Assembly (NCBI GenBank): GCA_902556825.1
Contig: CACDXO010000002.1
Location: 1-64,000 of the forward strand
Source: an uncultured Pelagibacteraceae bacterium
Lineage (GTDB): Bacteria; Pseudomonadota; Alphaproteobacteria; Pelagibacterales; Pelagibacteraceae
Direction of reading: 5' to 3'
DNA: 64,000 bases
Part shown: piece by piece, positions 8,166 through 19,301 of the stretch
Layout: every line of letters starts with the position of its first letter
Position numbering within the stretch: position 1 is the first letter of the stretch
Position numbers and translations under genes: made by a program
Notes under the pieces: model-generated
Database searches by the model: none
What the model saw: the letters and a program-made list of their open reading frames with translations, nothing else
Told to the model about the DNA's origin: nothing

Positions 8166-9569
8166 ATGTCATATACAATTTACGATAAAATTTGGAATGA
8201 ACATCTTGTGTACGAACAAGAAGATGGGACCTCATTACTTTTTGTTGATAGACATTTAATTCATGAAGTAACTAGTCCACAAGCATTTGAAGGTTTAAGA
8301 AGTTTGGGCAGAAAAGTTAGACAGCCAAATCTTACTTTAGCTGTAGCAGATCACAATGTTCCAACAACAGACAGAACTAAAGGAATTTCTGATAAAGAAT
8401 CAAAAATACAGGTAGAAACATTAGAATCAAACTGTAAAGAATTTGGAATCGAAATTTTTGGAATGAATGATAAAAGACAAGGAATAGTTCATATCATTGG
8501 TCCAGAGCAAGGTTTTACCCAACCAGGAACAATTATTGTTTGTGGTGATAGTCATACCGCAACTCACGGAGCATTTGGAGCCTTAGCATTTGGTATTGGA
8601 ACCTCAGAAGTAGAGCATGTATTAGCAACACAAACTTTAGTCCAAAAAAAATCAAAGAACTTTAGAATTAATGTAAATGGAAAATTACCTATTGGAGTAA
8701 CTTCAAAAGATGTGATTTTACAAATTATAGGAAAAATTGGAACAGCTGGAGGAACAGGCTATGTAATTGAGTATGCAGGTGGCTTAATTTCTAGTTTGAG
8801 CGTGGAGAATAGAATGACAATTTGTAATATGACAATAGAAGGTGGAGCAAGAGCTGGTTTAATTCAACCTGATCAAAAAGTTTTTGATTATTTAAAAGAC
8901 AAACCAATGTCACCCAAAAAAGAAAACTGGGAAAAAGCTTTAGAATATTGGAGCAATCTTAAATCTGATGAAGGTGCTAATTTTGATAAAGAAATAAATT
9001 TAGATGGAAAAGATATTAAACCAATGGTTACTTGGGGAACTTCACCCCAAGATGTTGTTACAATTGATGGAAAAATTCCAAACCCAAAAAATGAAACTGA
9101 TCCAGATAAAAAAAACTCAATAGAAAGATCATTAAAATATATGGGTTTAAATTCTGATGTTTCAGTCCAAGATATTAAAATTGACAAGGTTTTTATTGGC
9201 AGTTGCACAAATGGTAGAATTGAAGATTTAAGAGAAGCAGCAAAAATATTGAAAGATAAAAAAATTGCCAGTCATGTTAATGCAATGGTTGTTCCAGGTT
9301 CTGGATTAGTTAAGGAAAAAGCTGAACAAGAAGGCTTAGATAAAATTTTTATAAATTCAGGTTTTGAGTGGAGAGAACCTGGATGTTCAATGTGCTTAGC
9401 AATGAATGCTGATAAATTAAAATCAGGTGAAAGGTGTGCCTCTACTTCAAATAGAAACTTTGAAGGTAGACAAGGAAGAGGTGGAAGAACACATTTGGTT
9501 AGTCCAGGTATGGCAGCAGCAGCTGCAATTGCTGGAAACTTAGATGATGTAAGAAAGTATCAAAATTAA
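8166..9569 (+). CDS. leuC: 3-isopropylmalate dehydratase large subunit
   Basis: A 467-residue aconitase-family protein that with LeuD isomerises 2- to 3-isopropylmalate in leucine synthesis. The cysteine ligands of the [4Fe-4S] cluster are seen in GSCTNGR and in [10 protein letters not shown], and [20 protein letters not shown] is the conserved N-terminal active-site segment. Length is normal for bacterial LeuC. Its stop overlaps the leuD start by one base (TAATG), consistent with one transcript leuC-leuD-leuB. Confidence 0.97.
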   Translation: MSYTIYDKIWNEHLVYEQEDGTSLLFVDRHLIHEVTSPQAFEGLRSLGRKVRQPNLTLAVADHNVPTTDRTKGISDKESKIQVETLESNCKEFGIEIFGMNDKRQGIVHIIGPEQGFTQPGTIIVCGDSHTATHGAFGALAFGIGTSEVEHVLATQTLVQKKSKNFRINVNGKLPIGVTSKDVILQIIGKIGTAGGTGYVIEYAGGLISSLSVENRMTICNMTIEGGARAGLIQPDQKVFDYLKDKPMSPKKENWEKALEYWSNLKSDEGANFDKEINLDGKDIKPMVTWGTSPQDVVTIDGKIPNPKNETDPDKKNSIERSLKYMGLNSDVSVQDIKIDKVFIGSCTNGRIEDLREAAKILKDKKIASHVNAMVVPGSGLVKEKAEQEGLDKIFINSGFEWREPGCSMCLAMNADKLKSGERCASTSNRNFEGRQGRGGRTHLVSPGMAAAAAIAGNLDDVRKYQN

Positions 9570-10174
9570 TGCAAAAATTTAATAAACTTACGAGTATACC
9601 TGCATATCTTCCAATAGTTAATATTGATACGGATATGATAATTCCTAAACAATTTTTAAAGACAATAAAAAGAACTGGCCTTGGAAAAAATTTGTTCTTT
9701 GAAATGAGATATGATGATCAAGGAAATGAGATAAAAGATTTTATTTTAAACAAAAAACCATTTAATCAGTCTAAAATTTTAATTGCAGGAAAAAATTTTG
9801 GATGCGGTTCTTCTAGAGAGCATGCTCCATGGGCACTACTTGATTTTGGTATTACGTGCGTAATTAGTTCAAGTTATGCAGATATTTTTTATAATAACTG
9901 TTTTAAAAACGGAATATTACCAATTAAAATTGATGAAGAAAAAATAAAGCAAATCTCAGAATATTCTTTAAGAAAAGAAAAAATTAAAATAGATTTAAAT
10001 GAGCAAAAAATCGTTTTTGGAAATAATGAAATTAAGTTTGATTTAGATCAATTTAAAAAAAAATGTTTAATTGAAGGATTAGATGATATTGCGTTATCAT
10101 TAGAAAAATCTGAAAAAATTGAATCATATGAAAAAAAATTAAAAATATCTAAACCTTGGATTTTTAATGATTAA
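9569..10174 (+). CDS. leuD: 3-isopropylmalate dehydratase small subunit
   Basis: A 201-residue swivelling domain partner of LeuC. The family signature is visible as [13 protein letters not shown] near the N-terminus and [17 protein letters not shown] in the middle, where substrate-binding Ser/Arg lie. Length agrees with alphaproteobacterial LeuD. It overlaps leuC by one base and leuB by eight bases, indicating tight translational coupling. Confidence 0.97.
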   Translation: MQKFNKLTSIPAYLPIVNIDTDMIIPKQFLKTIKRTGLGKNLFFEMRYDDQGNEIKDFILNKKPFNQSKILIAGKNFGCGSSREHAPWALLDFGITCVISSSYADIFYNNCFKNGILPIKIDEEKIKQISEYSLRKEKIKIDLNEQKIVFGNNEIKFDLDQFKKKCLIEGLDDIALSLEKSEKIESYEKKLKISKPWIFND

Positions 10175-11273
10175 AGTTAAAAAAAGAAAATTTTTATTAT
10201 TACCTGGTGATGGAATTGGGCCAGAAGTTGTTGGAGAAGTTAAAAAAATTATTGAATGGTTTAACAAAAATAAATCTTTAGATTTTGAAATTGATGAAGA
10301 TTTAGCGGGCGGTACTTCATATGATAAGCATGGAACTCCTATAACAGATGAAGTTTTTTATAAAGCTTTAGAATGTGAGGCTATAATTCTTGGTGCTGTA
10401 GGAGGACCAAAATGGGACAATTTAGAATTTTCAAAAAAGCCTGAGAGGGCTCTATTAAAATTAAGAAAAGAGCTGAAACTATTTGCTAATTTAAGACCAG
10501 CAATATGTTTTAAACAATTAGTTGATGCCTCAACTCTTAAACCTGAAATTGTTTCTGGATTAGATATTATGATTGTTAGAGAGCTTACAGGTGGAATTTA
10601 TTTTGGAGAACCAAGAGGAATTAAACCAATTGATAATGGTGAGAGAAAAGGAATTAATACTCACACTTATACTTCAAGCGAAATTCAAAGAGTTGCAAGA
10701 GTTGCATTTGACTTAGCCAAGAAAAGAAAAAATAAAGTTACATCGTGTGAAAAATCAAATGTAATGGAAGCAGGTTTGCTCTGGAGAGAAGAAGTTCAAG
10801 AATTACATGATAAAGAATTTAAAGATGTAGAATTAAATCATATGCTTGCAGATAACTGTGCAATGCAACTACTAAGAAATCCAAAACAATTTGATGTTAT
10901 AGTTACTGATAATTTATTTGGAGATATGCTATCTGATCAAGCATCTATGTTAACTGGCTCTTTAGGGTTGTTGCCGTCTGCATCTTTGGGAGCAAAAAAC
11001 AAAGATGGAAAAATAAGAGCAATGTATGAACCGATACATGGTTCGGCACCTGATATAGCTGGAAAAGGAGTAGCTAACCCAATTGCCACGATACTAAGTT
11101 TTGCAATGGCTTTAAAATATTCTCTCGATCTAGATAAAGAGGCAGATGCATTAGAAAAAGCGGTTCAAACTGTTCTAGATGAAAAACTTAGAACTAAAGA
11201 TATTTTGTCTCCAGGGATGAAGGAAGTTTCAACTTCTGAAATGGGTGATGCGATAATTTCAAAATTGCAATAA
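10167..11273 (+). CDS. leuB: 3-isopropylmalate dehydrogenase
   Basis: A 368-residue NAD-dependent beta-decarboxylating dehydrogenase converting 3-isopropylmalate to 2-oxoisocaproate. Motifs include [12 protein letters not shown] at the N-terminus, the substrate-binding [14 protein letters not shown], the catalytic segment around [12 protein letters not shown], the metal-binding [15 protein letters not shown], and [14 protein letters not shown] for cofactor binding. The start ATG 10167 overlaps leuD by eight bases. Twenty-six bases separate its stop from the dmd cassette. Confidence 0.97.
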   Translation: MIKVKKRKFLLLPGDGIGPEVVGEVKKIIEWFNKNKSLDFEIDEDLAGGTSYDKHGTPITDEVFYKALECEAIILGAVGGPKWDNLEFSKKPERALLKLRKELKLFANLRPAICFKQLVDASTLKPEIVSGLDIMIVRELTGGIYFGEPRGIKPIDNGERKGINTHTYTSSEIQRVARVAFDLAKKRKNKVTSCEKSNVMEAGLLWREEVQELHDKEFKDVELNHMLADNCAMQLLRNPKQFDVIVTDNLFGDMLSDQASMLTGSLGLLPSASLGAKNKDGKIRAMYEPIHGSAPDIAGKGVANPIATILSFAMALKYSLDLDKEADALEKAVQTVLDEKLRTKDILSPGMKEVSTSEMGDAIISKLQ

Positions 11274-11299
11274 CTAATCAATTATTCTAAACTTATAAA

Positions 11300-13063
11300 A
11301 TGCCAATTTATAATGCTCCAATTGAAGATATGATGTTTCTTTTTGACAAGTTAAGAAATAATAAAAATTATAATGAAATTGAAAAATACAAAGAAGTCAA
11401 TTCTGAATTAGTAAAAAATATACTTGATGAAGCCGCAAAAATTAATGAAAATATAATTTTACCTTTGGCTAAATCTGGAGATGAAAATCCAACTATTTTG
11501 GAAAATGGAGTTGTAAGAACTCCTCCTGGATATAAAGAAGCTTATACTAAATTTATAGAAGATGGATGGACATCACTTTCTTGTGATCCTAAATATGGAG
11601 GACAAGGTATGCCAAAAACTGTGAGCGCTTTTTTTGATGAAATGCTTTCATCTGCAAGTTTATCATTTAAGTTATATAGCGAATTAAGTATAGGTGCATA
11701 CAATTGTATTCATCATCATGCAACTGAAGAAATAAAAAAAAAATATTTGCCAAAAATGGTTGAAGGAAAATGGAGTGGAACAATGTGCTTAACTGAACCA
11801 GTTTGTGGAACAGATTTGGGATTGTTAAAAACAAAAGCAGAAGAACAATCTGATGGAACTTTTAAGTTAAATGGGCAAAAAATATTTATTACTTCAGGAG
11901 ATCATGACTTAACAGAAAACATTGTTCATTTAGTTATAGCAAGAGCAACTGATTCTCCAAAAGGCACTAAAGGAATAAGTTTATTTTTAGTTCCAAAGTT
12001 TAAAGTCAACGACGATGGATCATTAGGATCTAGAAATGGAATTTCTACAGGTTCGATAGAAAGCAAAATGGGAATTAAAGGTTCTGCTACATGTGTATTA
12101 AACTTTGATGATGCAGTTGGTTATATGATAGGACCAAAAAATAAAGGACTTAATGCTATGTTTACAATGATGAATTTAGAAAGAATTGTTGTTGGAATAC
12201 AAGGCCTAGGTATTTCAGAAATTGCTTATCAAAATTCAGTAAGTTACGCCAAAGAAAGAAAACAAGGAAAAACAAATAATAGCAAATCTAATAATGGTGC
12301 TGATTACATAATTGATCATGCTGACATTAGAAAAACTTTACTAAATATGAAATCTATAATTGAAGGAGAAAGAGCACTTTGTTTTTGGCTGTCACAACAA
12401 ACAGAAGTTAGTCTTAATCATAATGATGAAAAAGTTAGGCAAGAAGCATCAGATTTTGTTTCCTTAATGACTCCTGTAGTTAAAACAATGTTTACAGATT
12501 TAGGAATGGAAATAACAAGCGATGCAATGCAAGTTTACGGAGGCTACGGTTATACAAAAGATCAAGGTATTGAACAATTATATAGAGACAATAGAATTAC
12601 TCCAATTTATGAAGGTACAAATTCCGTTCAGGCTGCAGATTTAGTATTTAGAAAATTAGTTAATAAAAATGGCGATATAATTGATAAATATTTAAATATG
12701 ATTCAAAATGATTGCAATATTAAAGACGAAAAAATTAAACCTTTTGTTAAAGATTTAAATGTTCATATAGAAATACTAAATAATTTTACATTATGGATCA
12801 AAGAAAAATTACAAAACTCAAAAGATGACGCTAGCGCTGCATGTAATGATTATTTGAAAGCATTGGGATTTGTTTCTATAGCACATGCATGGATAAAAGT
12901 TTTGGAGGTTAGCTTTAGAGATTATGATAGTAATAAAGGATTTTATGAAGACAAAATTCAAACTGCAAAATTTTATTTTAAAAGAGTGTTGCCAAGGATG
13001 GAAAATCATTTTAAAACTGCCGCTACAGGAAGTGAATACATAATGAATTTTAACTTTAAATAA
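11300..13063 (+). CDS. dmdC: 3-methylmercaptopropionyl-CoA dehydrogenase DmdC
   Basis: A 587-residue acyl-CoA dehydrogenase of the long form with a C-terminal extension, the size typical of DmdC. The FAD-binding segment MCLTEPVCGTDLG and the signature VYGGYGYTKDQGIEQLYRD are present, with the probable catalytic Glu in YEGTNSVQA. DmdC oxidises methylmercaptopropionyl-CoA to methylthioacryloyl-CoA. The assignment rests on the fold plus direct adjacency to an acyl-CoA ligase and dmdA; on sequence alone it could act on other acyl-CoAs. One base separates it from dmdB. In SAR11 the dmdA neighbours are known to encode DmdB and DmdC. Confidence 0.87.
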   Translation: MPIYNAPIEDMMFLFDKLRNNKNYNEIEKYKEVNSELVKNILDEAAKINENIILPLAKSGDENPTILENGVVRTPPGYKEAYTKFIEDGWTSLSCDPKYGGQGMPKTVSAFFDEMLSSASLSFKLYSELSIGAYNCIHHHATEEIKKKYLPKMVEGKWSGTMCLTEPVCGTDLGLLKTKAEEQSDGTFKLNGQKIFITSGDHDLTENIVHLVIARATDSPKGTKGISLFLVPKFKVNDDGSLGSRNGISTGSIESKMGIKGSATCVLNFDDAVGYMIGPKNKGLNAMFTMMNLERIVVGIQGLGISEIAYQNSVSYAKERKQGKTNNSKSNNGADYIIDHADIRKTLLNMKSIIEGERALCFWLSQQTEVSLNHNDEKVRQEASDFVSLMTPVVKTMFTDLGMEITSDAMQVYGGYGYTKDQGIEQLYRDNRITPIYEGTNSVQAADLVFRKLVNKNGDIIDKYLNMIQNDCNIKDEKIKPFVKDLNVHIEILNNFTLWIKEKLQNSKDDASAACNDYLKALGFVSIAHAWIKVLEVSFRDYDSNKGFYEDKIQTAKFYFKRVLPRMENHFKTAATGSEYIMNFNFK

Positions 13064-13064
13064 T

Positions 13065-14687
13065 ATGAATCATTACGAAACAAATCTTGATAAAAATGAT
13101 GCAAATTTTGTTCCACTAACACCACTAAGTTTTTTGGAAAGAGCAAAAGATATTTATCCAAACTATGAAGCTTTGGTATACGAAAATAGAATTTACACTT
13201 GGACCGAAGTATACAAAAGATGTACAAAGTTTGCTAGCGCTTTAGAAAAAATTGGTATTGGTGAAGGCGATACAGTATCTGTAATGGCATTTAATACTCC
13301 TGAAATTTTTGAAGCTCATTATTCAGTTCCAATGACAGGAGCAGTTTTAAATACGATTAATAGTAGAGTAGATGCAAAAACTGTTGCTTATATTTTAGAA
13401 CACAGCGAAGCAAAAGTTTTAATCGTAGATAGACAGCTTCACTCAATTATTGATAAAGCATTAAGTCAAATTAAATCAAAACCAATAATTATAGATATTC
13501 AAGATAATTTTGCAGACCAATCCTTATTAAAAAAAATTGGAGACAAAGAGTATGAGGATTTTTTAAATTCTGGAGATGATAACTATATTTGGAAAAGACC
13601 AAAAGATGAATGGCAAGCAATCTCACTAAGTTATACATCTGGAACAACTGGAAATCCTAAAGGAGTTGTTTATCATCATAGAGGTTCATACTTAATGTCC
13701 ACTGGTAGTGCAGTTGCATGGAATATGCCAAACAGATTAAATTTTTTAACAGTTGTACCGATGTTTCATTGTAATGGCTGGTGTTATCCATGGACAATTC
13801 CAATGTTGAATGGAAAAACAATATGCTTAAGAGCCATAGATATAAAAAAAATATTTGAATTAATAGAAAAACATGAAATTACTCACTTTGGTGGAGCACC
13901 AATTGTTTTAAATATGATAACAGGAGCTGCCGAGTCTGATAGAAAAAAATTAAATCATAAAGTTTATGTTTTAACGGCAGGTGCCCCTCCTCCAAGTATA
14001 ATATTCAAAAAAATGGAAGCTTTAGGGTTTGAAGTAATGCATGTTTATGGACTTACAGAAACTTATGGACATATTTTACAATGCGCTTGGAATGATGAAT
14101 GGAACTCTTTTGATGAAGATAAAAAAAATGAAATAAAAGCGCGTCAAGGTGTAAGGTATCCAAATACGGAAGATGCTATGGTTATGGATCCTGAGACAAT
14201 GAAACCAGTTCCAATGGATGGAAAAACGATTGGAGAAATAATGATAAGAGGTAATATTGTAATGAAGGGCTATTTTAAAGACAAAGAAGCAACAGATAAA
14301 GCAATGTCAAATGGATGGTTCCATTCTGGTGATTTGGCAGTTACCAACCCAGACGGTTACATAAAAATAAAAGATAGATCAAAAGATATAATAATATCTG
14401 GTGGTGAAAATATTTCTTCAATTGAAATTGAAAATACTTTAGCTAAACATCCTAGTGTCTCAATTGCAGCAGTTGTTGCAAAACCTGATGAAAAATGGGG
14501 AGAAGTTCCTTGTGCATTTATTGAAAAAGTTAAAGATAAAAATGTTACCGAAGAAGAACTAATAAATTTTTGTAAGGAAACTTTAGCAGGCTTTAAAGTC
14601 CCTAAAAAAATTGAGTTTTGTGAACTCCCAAAAACATCAACAGGTAAAATTCAGAAATTTGAGTTAAGAAAAAAGGCTAAAGAATAA
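13065..14687 (+). CDS. dmdB: Methylmercaptopropionate-CoA ligase DmdB
   Basis: A 540-residue acyl-AMP-forming ligase. The ATP-binding motif YTSGTTGNPKG, the A5-like GLTETYG, the hinge SGDLAV...IKIKDRSKDIIISGGENISS and the C-terminal catalytic lysine region (PKTSTGKIQKF) are all present, so the enzyme looks intact. It activates methylmercaptopropionate, the product of DmdA, with CoA and ATP. Medium-chain fatty acyl-CoA ligases look similar; the position between dmdC and dmdA decides the call. Confidence 0.87.
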   Translation: MNHYETNLDKNDANFVPLTPLSFLERAKDIYPNYEALVYENRIYTWTEVYKRCTKFASALEKIGIGEGDTVSVMAFNTPEIFEAHYSVPMTGAVLNTINSRVDAKTVAYILEHSEAKVLIVDRQLHSIIDKALSQIKSKPIIIDIQDNFADQSLLKKIGDKEYEDFLNSGDDNYIWKRPKDEWQAISLSYTSGTTGNPKGVVYHHRGSYLMSTGSAVAWNMPNRLNFLTVVPMFHCNGWCYPWTIPMLNGKTICLRAIDIKKIFELIEKHEITHFGGAPIVLNMITGAAESDRKKLNHKVYVLTAGAPPPSIIFKKMEALGFEVMHVYGLTETYGHILQCAWNDEWNSFDEDKKNEIKARQGVRYPNTEDAMVMDPETMKPVPMDGKTIGEIMIRGNIVMKGYFKDKEATDKAMSNGWFHSGDLAVTNPDGYIKIKDRSKDIIISGGENISSIEIENTLAKHPSVSIAAVVAKPDEKWGEVPCAFIEKVKDKNVTEEELINFCKETLAGFKVPKKIEFCELPKTSTGKIQKFELRKKAKE

Positions 14688-14702
14688 TTAATTTTAAAAA
14701 AT

Positions 14703-15812
14703 ATGAAAAATTATTCTATAGCAAGATCTAGAAGACTTAGAAGCACACCTTACACATCTAGAATTGAAAAGCAAGGAGTGACCGCTTACACATCTTATAA
14801 TCATATGCTTTTGCCAGCTGCATTTGGATCTTTAGAAGACGCATACCATCATCTAAAAGAAAACGTACAAGTCTGGGACGTTGCTGGAGAAAGACAAGTT
14901 GAAATTTTTGGGAAAGATTCAGGAAAATTAGTACAACTCATGACTTGCAGAGATTTATCGAAATCTAAAATAGGAAGATGCTACTATTGTCCAATTATAG
15001 ATGACGCTGCAGGTTTGATAAATGATCCAGTAATTCTGAAACTTGGGGAAGAAAGATGGTGGATTTCAATTGCAGATTCCGATGTAATTTTATTTGCTAA
15101 AGGATTAGCAATTGGAAACAAGTTTGATGTTAAAATATTTGAACCAAACGTTGATATATTAGCAGTACAAGGGCCAAAATCATATAAACTTATGGAAAAA
15201 ATATTTGGAAAAAAAATAACTGAAATGAAATTTTTTGGTTTTGATTATTTTGAATTTTCTGGAGCAAAACATTTGATTGCAAGATCAGGCTGGTCAAAAC
15301 AAGGTGGCTACGAGATTTATGTTGAACATACAAAATCTGGTCTAGATTTATATGATAAATTATTTGAAGTTGGAAAAGAATTTAATGTCAAACCAGGATG
15401 TCCAAATTTAATTGAGAGAATTGAAAGTGCTTTACTATCGTATGGGAACGACATGGATAATAACGATAACCCACTTGAGTGTGGCTTAGATAAATATGTA
15501 AATTTAGATACTGAAGTCAATTTTCTTGGAAAAGAAAAATTAAAAGAAGTTAAACAAACAGGCATTAGTAAAAAACTGATGGGTGTCATAATTGATACAA
15601 AAGAAATAAATGTATCAAAATCTATAGATCTTGTTGACGATAAAGGTTCAAAAATAGGAGAACTTAGGTCCGGTGTATACTCTCCACATTTTAAAAAAGT
15701 AATAGGAATTGCAATGTTAGATAAACCCTATTATGAAGTTTCTCAGGCCTTTAAAATATCAATAAATGATAGTACTTTTGAGGGAAAAGTTTGCGATTTA
15801 CCTTTCATTTAG
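14703..15812 (+). CDS. dmdA: DMSP demethylase DmdA
   Basis: A 369-residue member of the glycine-cleavage T-protein (GcvT) fold, tetrahydrofolate-dependent, transferring a methyl group from dimethylsulfoniopropionate and leaving methylmercaptopropionate. The length matches what I recall for Ca. Pelagibacter DmdA, and the N-terminus ([18 protein letters not shown]) is of the DmdA type, unlike true GcvT. The T-protein features [15 protein letters not shown] and [10 protein letters not shown] are seen. No gcvH or gcvP is nearby, arguing against glycine cleavage, and dmdB and dmdC are immediately upstream. Methyl groups enter the C1 pool; the sulfur product feeds DmdB. Confidence 0.92.
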   Translation: MKNYSIARSRRLRSTPYTSRIEKQGVTAYTSYNHMLLPAAFGSLEDAYHHLKENVQVWDVAGERQVEIFGKDSGKLVQLMTCRDLSKSKIGRCYYCPIIDDAAGLINDPVILKLGEERWWISIADSDVILFAKGLAIGNKFDVKIFEPNVDILAVQGPKSYKLMEKIFGKKITEMKFFGFDYFEFSGAKHLIARSGWSKQGGYEIYVEHTKSGLDLYDKLFEVGKEFNVKPGCPNLIERIESALLSYGNDMDNNDNPLECGLDKYVNLDTEVNFLGKEKLKEVKQTGISKKLMGVIIDTKEINVSKSIDLVDDKGSKIGELRSGVYSPHFKKVIGIAMLDKPYYEVSQAFKISINDSTFEGKVCDLPFI

Positions 15813-15827
15813 TATAACTAAATCATC

Positions 15828-16823
15828 ATGAATATAGCAATTGTTGGTGCAACTGGAAATGTTGGAAGAAAAATATTAGCGGTTTTAGAAAAAAGAAACC
15901 TTCCTATAGATGATTTATATTTTGTTGCATCCTCTAAAAGTGCAGGGTCAAAATTAAAATTTAAAGGTAAAGATATTGAAGTTGAAAATTTAGAAAACTT
16001 CGATTTTTCGAAAGCAAATATTACTTTTTTTTCAGCAGGAGGGAAAATTTCTGAACAATACGCTCCTATTGCTGCGCAACAATCAGTTGTTATTGATAAT
16101 TCAAGTTTTTTTAGAATGGATCCTGATGTTCCTTTAATAGTTCCTCAGGTTAATTCAAATGATATAAAAAATATGAAAAAAAATATAATTGCAAATCCAA
16201 ATTGTTCAACAGCTCAGCTAGTTATAATTTTGAAACCGTTGCACGATTTATTTAAAATTAAAAGAGTAATAATTTCCACATATCAATCTACTTCAGGTGC
16301 GGGTAAAGCTCCAATGGATGAACTGCTAGAACAAACTAAACTTGCGTTAGAAAATAAAAAAATTGTTTCAAAAAATTTTACAAAACAAATTGCTTTTAAT
16401 GCAATTCCACATATTGATACTTTTGTAGACGAAGGTTATACCAAAGAAGAATTAAAAATGGTAAATGAAACAAAAAAAATTCTAGATAAAAATATAGAAT
16501 TAACTGCAACATGTGTAAGAATTCCAGTATTTATTTCACACGCTGAATCAATAAATATAGAATTTGAAAAAGAATTTACTTTAGAAAAAATTAGCGAAGC
16601 TTTAAATGCATCTGATGGGTGCAAAGTTATCGATGAGAGAAAAGATGGTGGATATATAACCCCAGTAGAGGCTACAGGAAAAAATGAAACTTTCATTTCT
16701 AGAATTAGAAAAGATAATAGTAATAAAAAAGCGGTTAATCTTTGGTGTGTATCCGATAATTTGTTAAGGGGTGCTGCATTAAATGCAGTTGAAATAGCTG
16801 AAGCATATATTAAAAATAAATAA
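15828..16823 (+). CDS. asd: Aspartate-semialdehyde dehydrogenase
   Basis: A 331-residue NADPH-dependent enzyme converting aspartyl phosphate to aspartate semialdehyde, the branch point to lysine/diaminopimelate, threonine and methionine. GATGNVGRK forms the nucleotide-binding loop, NPNCSTAQ carries the catalytic cysteine, and QSTSGAGKAPMDEL with a later RIPVFISHAES are family signatures. A TATAAC at 15813-15818, only nine bases before the ATG, may be a private -10 element. The stop overlaps sdhC by one base. Confidence 0.96.
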   Translation: MNIAIVGATGNVGRKILAVLEKRNLPIDDLYFVASSKSAGSKLKFKGKDIEVENLENFDFSKANITFFSAGGKISEQYAPIAAQQSVVIDNSSFFRMDPDVPLIVPQVNSNDIKNMKKNIIANPNCSTAQLVIILKPLHDLFKIKRVIISTYQSTSGAGKAPMDELLEQTKLALENKKIVSKNFTKQIAFNAIPHIDTFVDEGYTKEELKMVNETKKILDKNIELTATCVRIPVFISHAESINIEFEKEFTLEKISEALNASDGCKVIDERKDGGYITPVEATGKNETFISRIRKDNSNKKAVNLWCVSDNLLRGAALNAVEIAEAYIKNK

Positions 16824-17203
16824 TGAAAAATGATAATCCTTTATCGCCACATATCCAAATTTATAATTGGCATATATCATCTTTAATTTCAATTTCTCAC
16901 AGAATAACTGGCATTATAAATATAATTATTATAACCCTAATTTGTTTTTGGGTGGCATTATTGCTTTTAGGCAATACAAATTATGATTTAATTCAAAAAT
17001 TCTTTCAAACATATTTAGGTAAATTTTTTATTGTTGGAGCAGTTTGGTCTTTTTCTTTTCAAATTTTATGTGAAATTAGACATTTATTTTGGGATTTAGG
17101 ATATGGTTTTGAAATAAAAACTTCAAATATAACTGGTTTACTAGCTATATTTGGATCAGTTATTTTAACAATTTTAATTTTAGGAATAAATATAATTTTA
17201 TGA
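16823..17203 (+). CDS. sdhC: Succinate dehydrogenase cytochrome b556 subunit
   Basis: A 126-residue, three-helix membrane subunit of complex II. It begins NPLSPHIQIYNWHISSLISI and has the quinone-site Ser/Arg in SISHRITG and the likely haem-ligand histidine in CEIRHLFWDLG. With SdhD it anchors SdhAB and carries electrons to ubiquinone. Overlaps asd by one base at its start and sdhD by four bases at its end. Confidence 0.93.
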   Translation: MKNDNPLSPHIQIYNWHISSLISISHRITGIINIIIITLICFWVALLLLGNTNYDLIQKFFQTYLGKFFIVGAVWSFSFQILCEIRHLFWDLGYGFEIKTSNITGLLAIFGSVILTILILGINIIL

Positions 17204-17529
17204 TTAACGCTACAAAAAAATGGATTTTTTTAAAAGTAAGTTCAGTTGCATTAGTTCCTTTAATGTTATGGTTTTTATTTAACCTAGTTTCTTTTTATGA
17301 CAAATCTTATGAAGAAGTATTATTATTTTTTACTAGCCAACCAACAAAATTTATTTTCTCATTATTTATCATTTTTGCTTATTTTTATTCTGCACTAAGT
17401 ATTAGTGAGGTTTTTGAGGATTATATTGAGAATGAAAAATTAAAAAATGTCGCAAATAAATTACTATATTTGTCTGCTATAGTAATTCCCATATCAACAT
17501 TATTTATATTATTTAGATTGAGTTTATGA
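17200..17529 (+). CDS. sdhD: Succinate dehydrogenase membrane anchor subunit
   Basis: A short (109-residue) membrane protein with three hydrophobic segments, located exactly where sdhD belongs between sdhC and sdhA, with four-base overlaps on both sides. SdhD is poorly conserved, so the call rests mainly on size, topology and position. It would complete the quinone and haem site with SdhC. Confidence 0.87.
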   Translation: MINATKKWIFLKVSSVALVPLMLWFLFNLVSFYDKSYEEVLLFFTSQPTKFIFSLFIIFAYFYSALSISEVFEDYIENEKLKNVANKLLYLSAIVIPISTLFILFRLSL

Positions 17530-19301
17530 GTTCATATAAAATTATAGATCACGAATATGACGTAGTTGTTCTTGGTGCTGGGGGCGCAGGTTTGAGAGCC
17601 GCGGTTGGCCTTAGTGAGGTTGGATTAAAAACTGCGTGCATATCAAAAGTTTTTCCAACTAGAAGTCATACATCAGCAGCTCAAGGAGGTATTTCAGCAG
17701 CCCTTGGGAATATGGGAGAAGATGATTGGAGATGGCATATGTATGATACTGTCAAAGGATCTGATTGGTTGGGTGATCAAGATAGCATAGAATATTTGTG
17801 CAAAGAAGCTCCACGAGCAGTCTTAGAATTAGAGAGGTATGGAGTTCCATTTAGTCGTACTGAAGATGGAAAAATATATCAAAGACCTTTTGGGGGAATG
17901 ACTAAAAATTATGGAAATGAAACTGTTCAAAGAACTTGTGCAGCAGCAGACAGAACAGGTCATGCCATTTTACATACTATGTATGGGCAAGCATTGAAGC
18001 ATAATACAGAATTTTTTATTGAATACTTTGCTTTAGATTTATTAATGAAAGATGGAGAGTGCAAAGGTTTAATAGCTTGGAATTTAAATGATGGAACTAT
18101 TCATAGATTTAGATCTCATATAACAATTATAGCAACTGGCGGATATGGAAAAACATATTATTCTTCCACATCTGCTCATACTTGTACTGGCGATGGAAAT
18201 GCCATGGTTTTAAGAGCTGGTTTACCTTTGCAAGATATGGAATTTGTACAATTTCATCCAACAGGAATCTATGGACATGGAACTTTAATATCAGAAGGAG
18301 TTCGAGGAGAAGGAGGATACTTATTGAATTCCAAAGGTGAAAGATTTATGGAGAGGTATGCTCCAAAAGCAAAAGATCTTGCATCTAGAGATGTGGTAAG
18401 CAGATCAATAGCAGTAGAAATAAATGAAGGAAGAGGCGTTGGAAAAGAAAAAGATCATGTTCATCTTCATTTAGATCATTTAGATACAGAAGTAATTGAG
18501 AAAAGACTTCCAGGAATTTCAGAATCTTCAAGATTATTTGCCGACGTTGATGTTACAAAAGAACCAATACCAGTTGTTCCTACAGTTCATTATAATATGG
18601 GTGGAATTCCAACAAATTATAAAGCTGAAGTTTTAACAGTAAATGGTTCAGAAAAAATTGTACCTGGACTTATGGCAATAGGTGAAGCAGCATGTGTTTC
18701 AGTTCATGGAGCTAACAGATTAGGATCAAATTCATTAATTGATTTAGTTGTTTTTGGAAAAGCTGCAGCAAAAAGGGCCGCAGAACTAGTGAAACCAGGA
18801 ACTCCACATGAGGAAATCTCAAATTCAGAGACTGATAAATGCTTAGATAGGTTTGAAAAATTAAGAAATGGAAATGGAACTAATAGAACTGCTGATTTAA
18901 GATTGTCTATGCAGAAAACTATGCAGTCAAAGTGTGCAGTATTTAGAACTGAAAAAACTTTAAAAGAAGGAGTAGAGGAAATAAGAAAACCATTTGAAGG
19001 AATGGACTCAATATCAGTAAAAGATAAATCTTTAATTTTTAATACTGATTTAGTTGAAACTTTAGAATTTGATAACTTAATAAGACAGGCGATAGTTACA
19101 ATAGATTCTGCATATGAAAGAAAAGAAAGCAGAGGAGCTCATGCACGAGAAGATCATCCTAAAAGAGATGATAATAACTTTATGAAACACACATTATCTT
19201 GGTGTAAAGGGAGTGAAACAAAAATTTCTTATAGAGATGTACATAGATCAACTTTAACAAATGATGTACAATATTTTCCACCTCAAGAAAGAGTTTACTA
19301 A
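17526..19301 (+). CDS. sdhA: Succinate dehydrogenase flavoprotein subunit
   Basis: A 591-residue FAD-containing catalytic subunit oxidising succinate to fumarate. The dinucleotide fold [13 protein letters not shown] is near the N-terminus, the covalent-flavin histidine lies in [10 protein letters not shown], and substrate-binding and catalytic segments [22 protein letters not shown] and [10 protein letters not shown] are intact. Length is standard. It is translated from a start overlapping sdhD and its stop overlaps sdhB by one base. Confidence 0.98.
   Translation: MSSYKIIDHEYDVVVLGAGGAGLRAAVGLSEVGLKTACISKVFPTRSHTSAAQGGISAALGNMGEDDWRWHMYDTVKGSDWLGDQDSIEYLCKEAPRAVLELERYGVPFSRTEDGKIYQRPFGGMTKNYGNETVQRTCAAADRTGHAILHTMYGQALKHNTEFFIEYFALDLLMKDGECKGLIAWNLNDGTIHRFRSHITIIATGGYGKTYYSSTSAHTCTGDGNAMVLRAGLPLQDMEFVQFHPTGIYGHGTLISEGVRGEGGYLLNSKGERFMERYAPKAKDLASRDVVSRSIAVEINEGRGVGKEKDHVHLHLDHLDTEVIEKRLPGISESSRLFADVDVTKEPIPVVPTVHYNMGGIPTNYKAEVLTVNGSEKIVPGLMAIGEAACVSVHGANRLGSNSLIDLVVFGKAAAKRAAELVKPGTPHEEISNSETDKCLDRFEKLRNGNGTNRTADLRLSMQKTMQSKCAVFRTEKTLKEGVEEIRKPFEGMDSISVKDKSLIFNTDLVETLEFDNLIRQAIVTIDSAYERKESRGAHAREDHPKRDDNNFMKHTLSWCKGSETKISYRDVHRSTLTNDVQYFPPQERVY

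Noticed and set aside
14703-15812. Glycine cleavage T-protein (gcvT) as the identity of the GcvT-fold gene
   Set aside because: No gcvH or gcvP nearby, DmdA-like N-terminus and length, and adjacency to an acyl-CoA ligase and a long-form acyl-CoA dehydrogenase.
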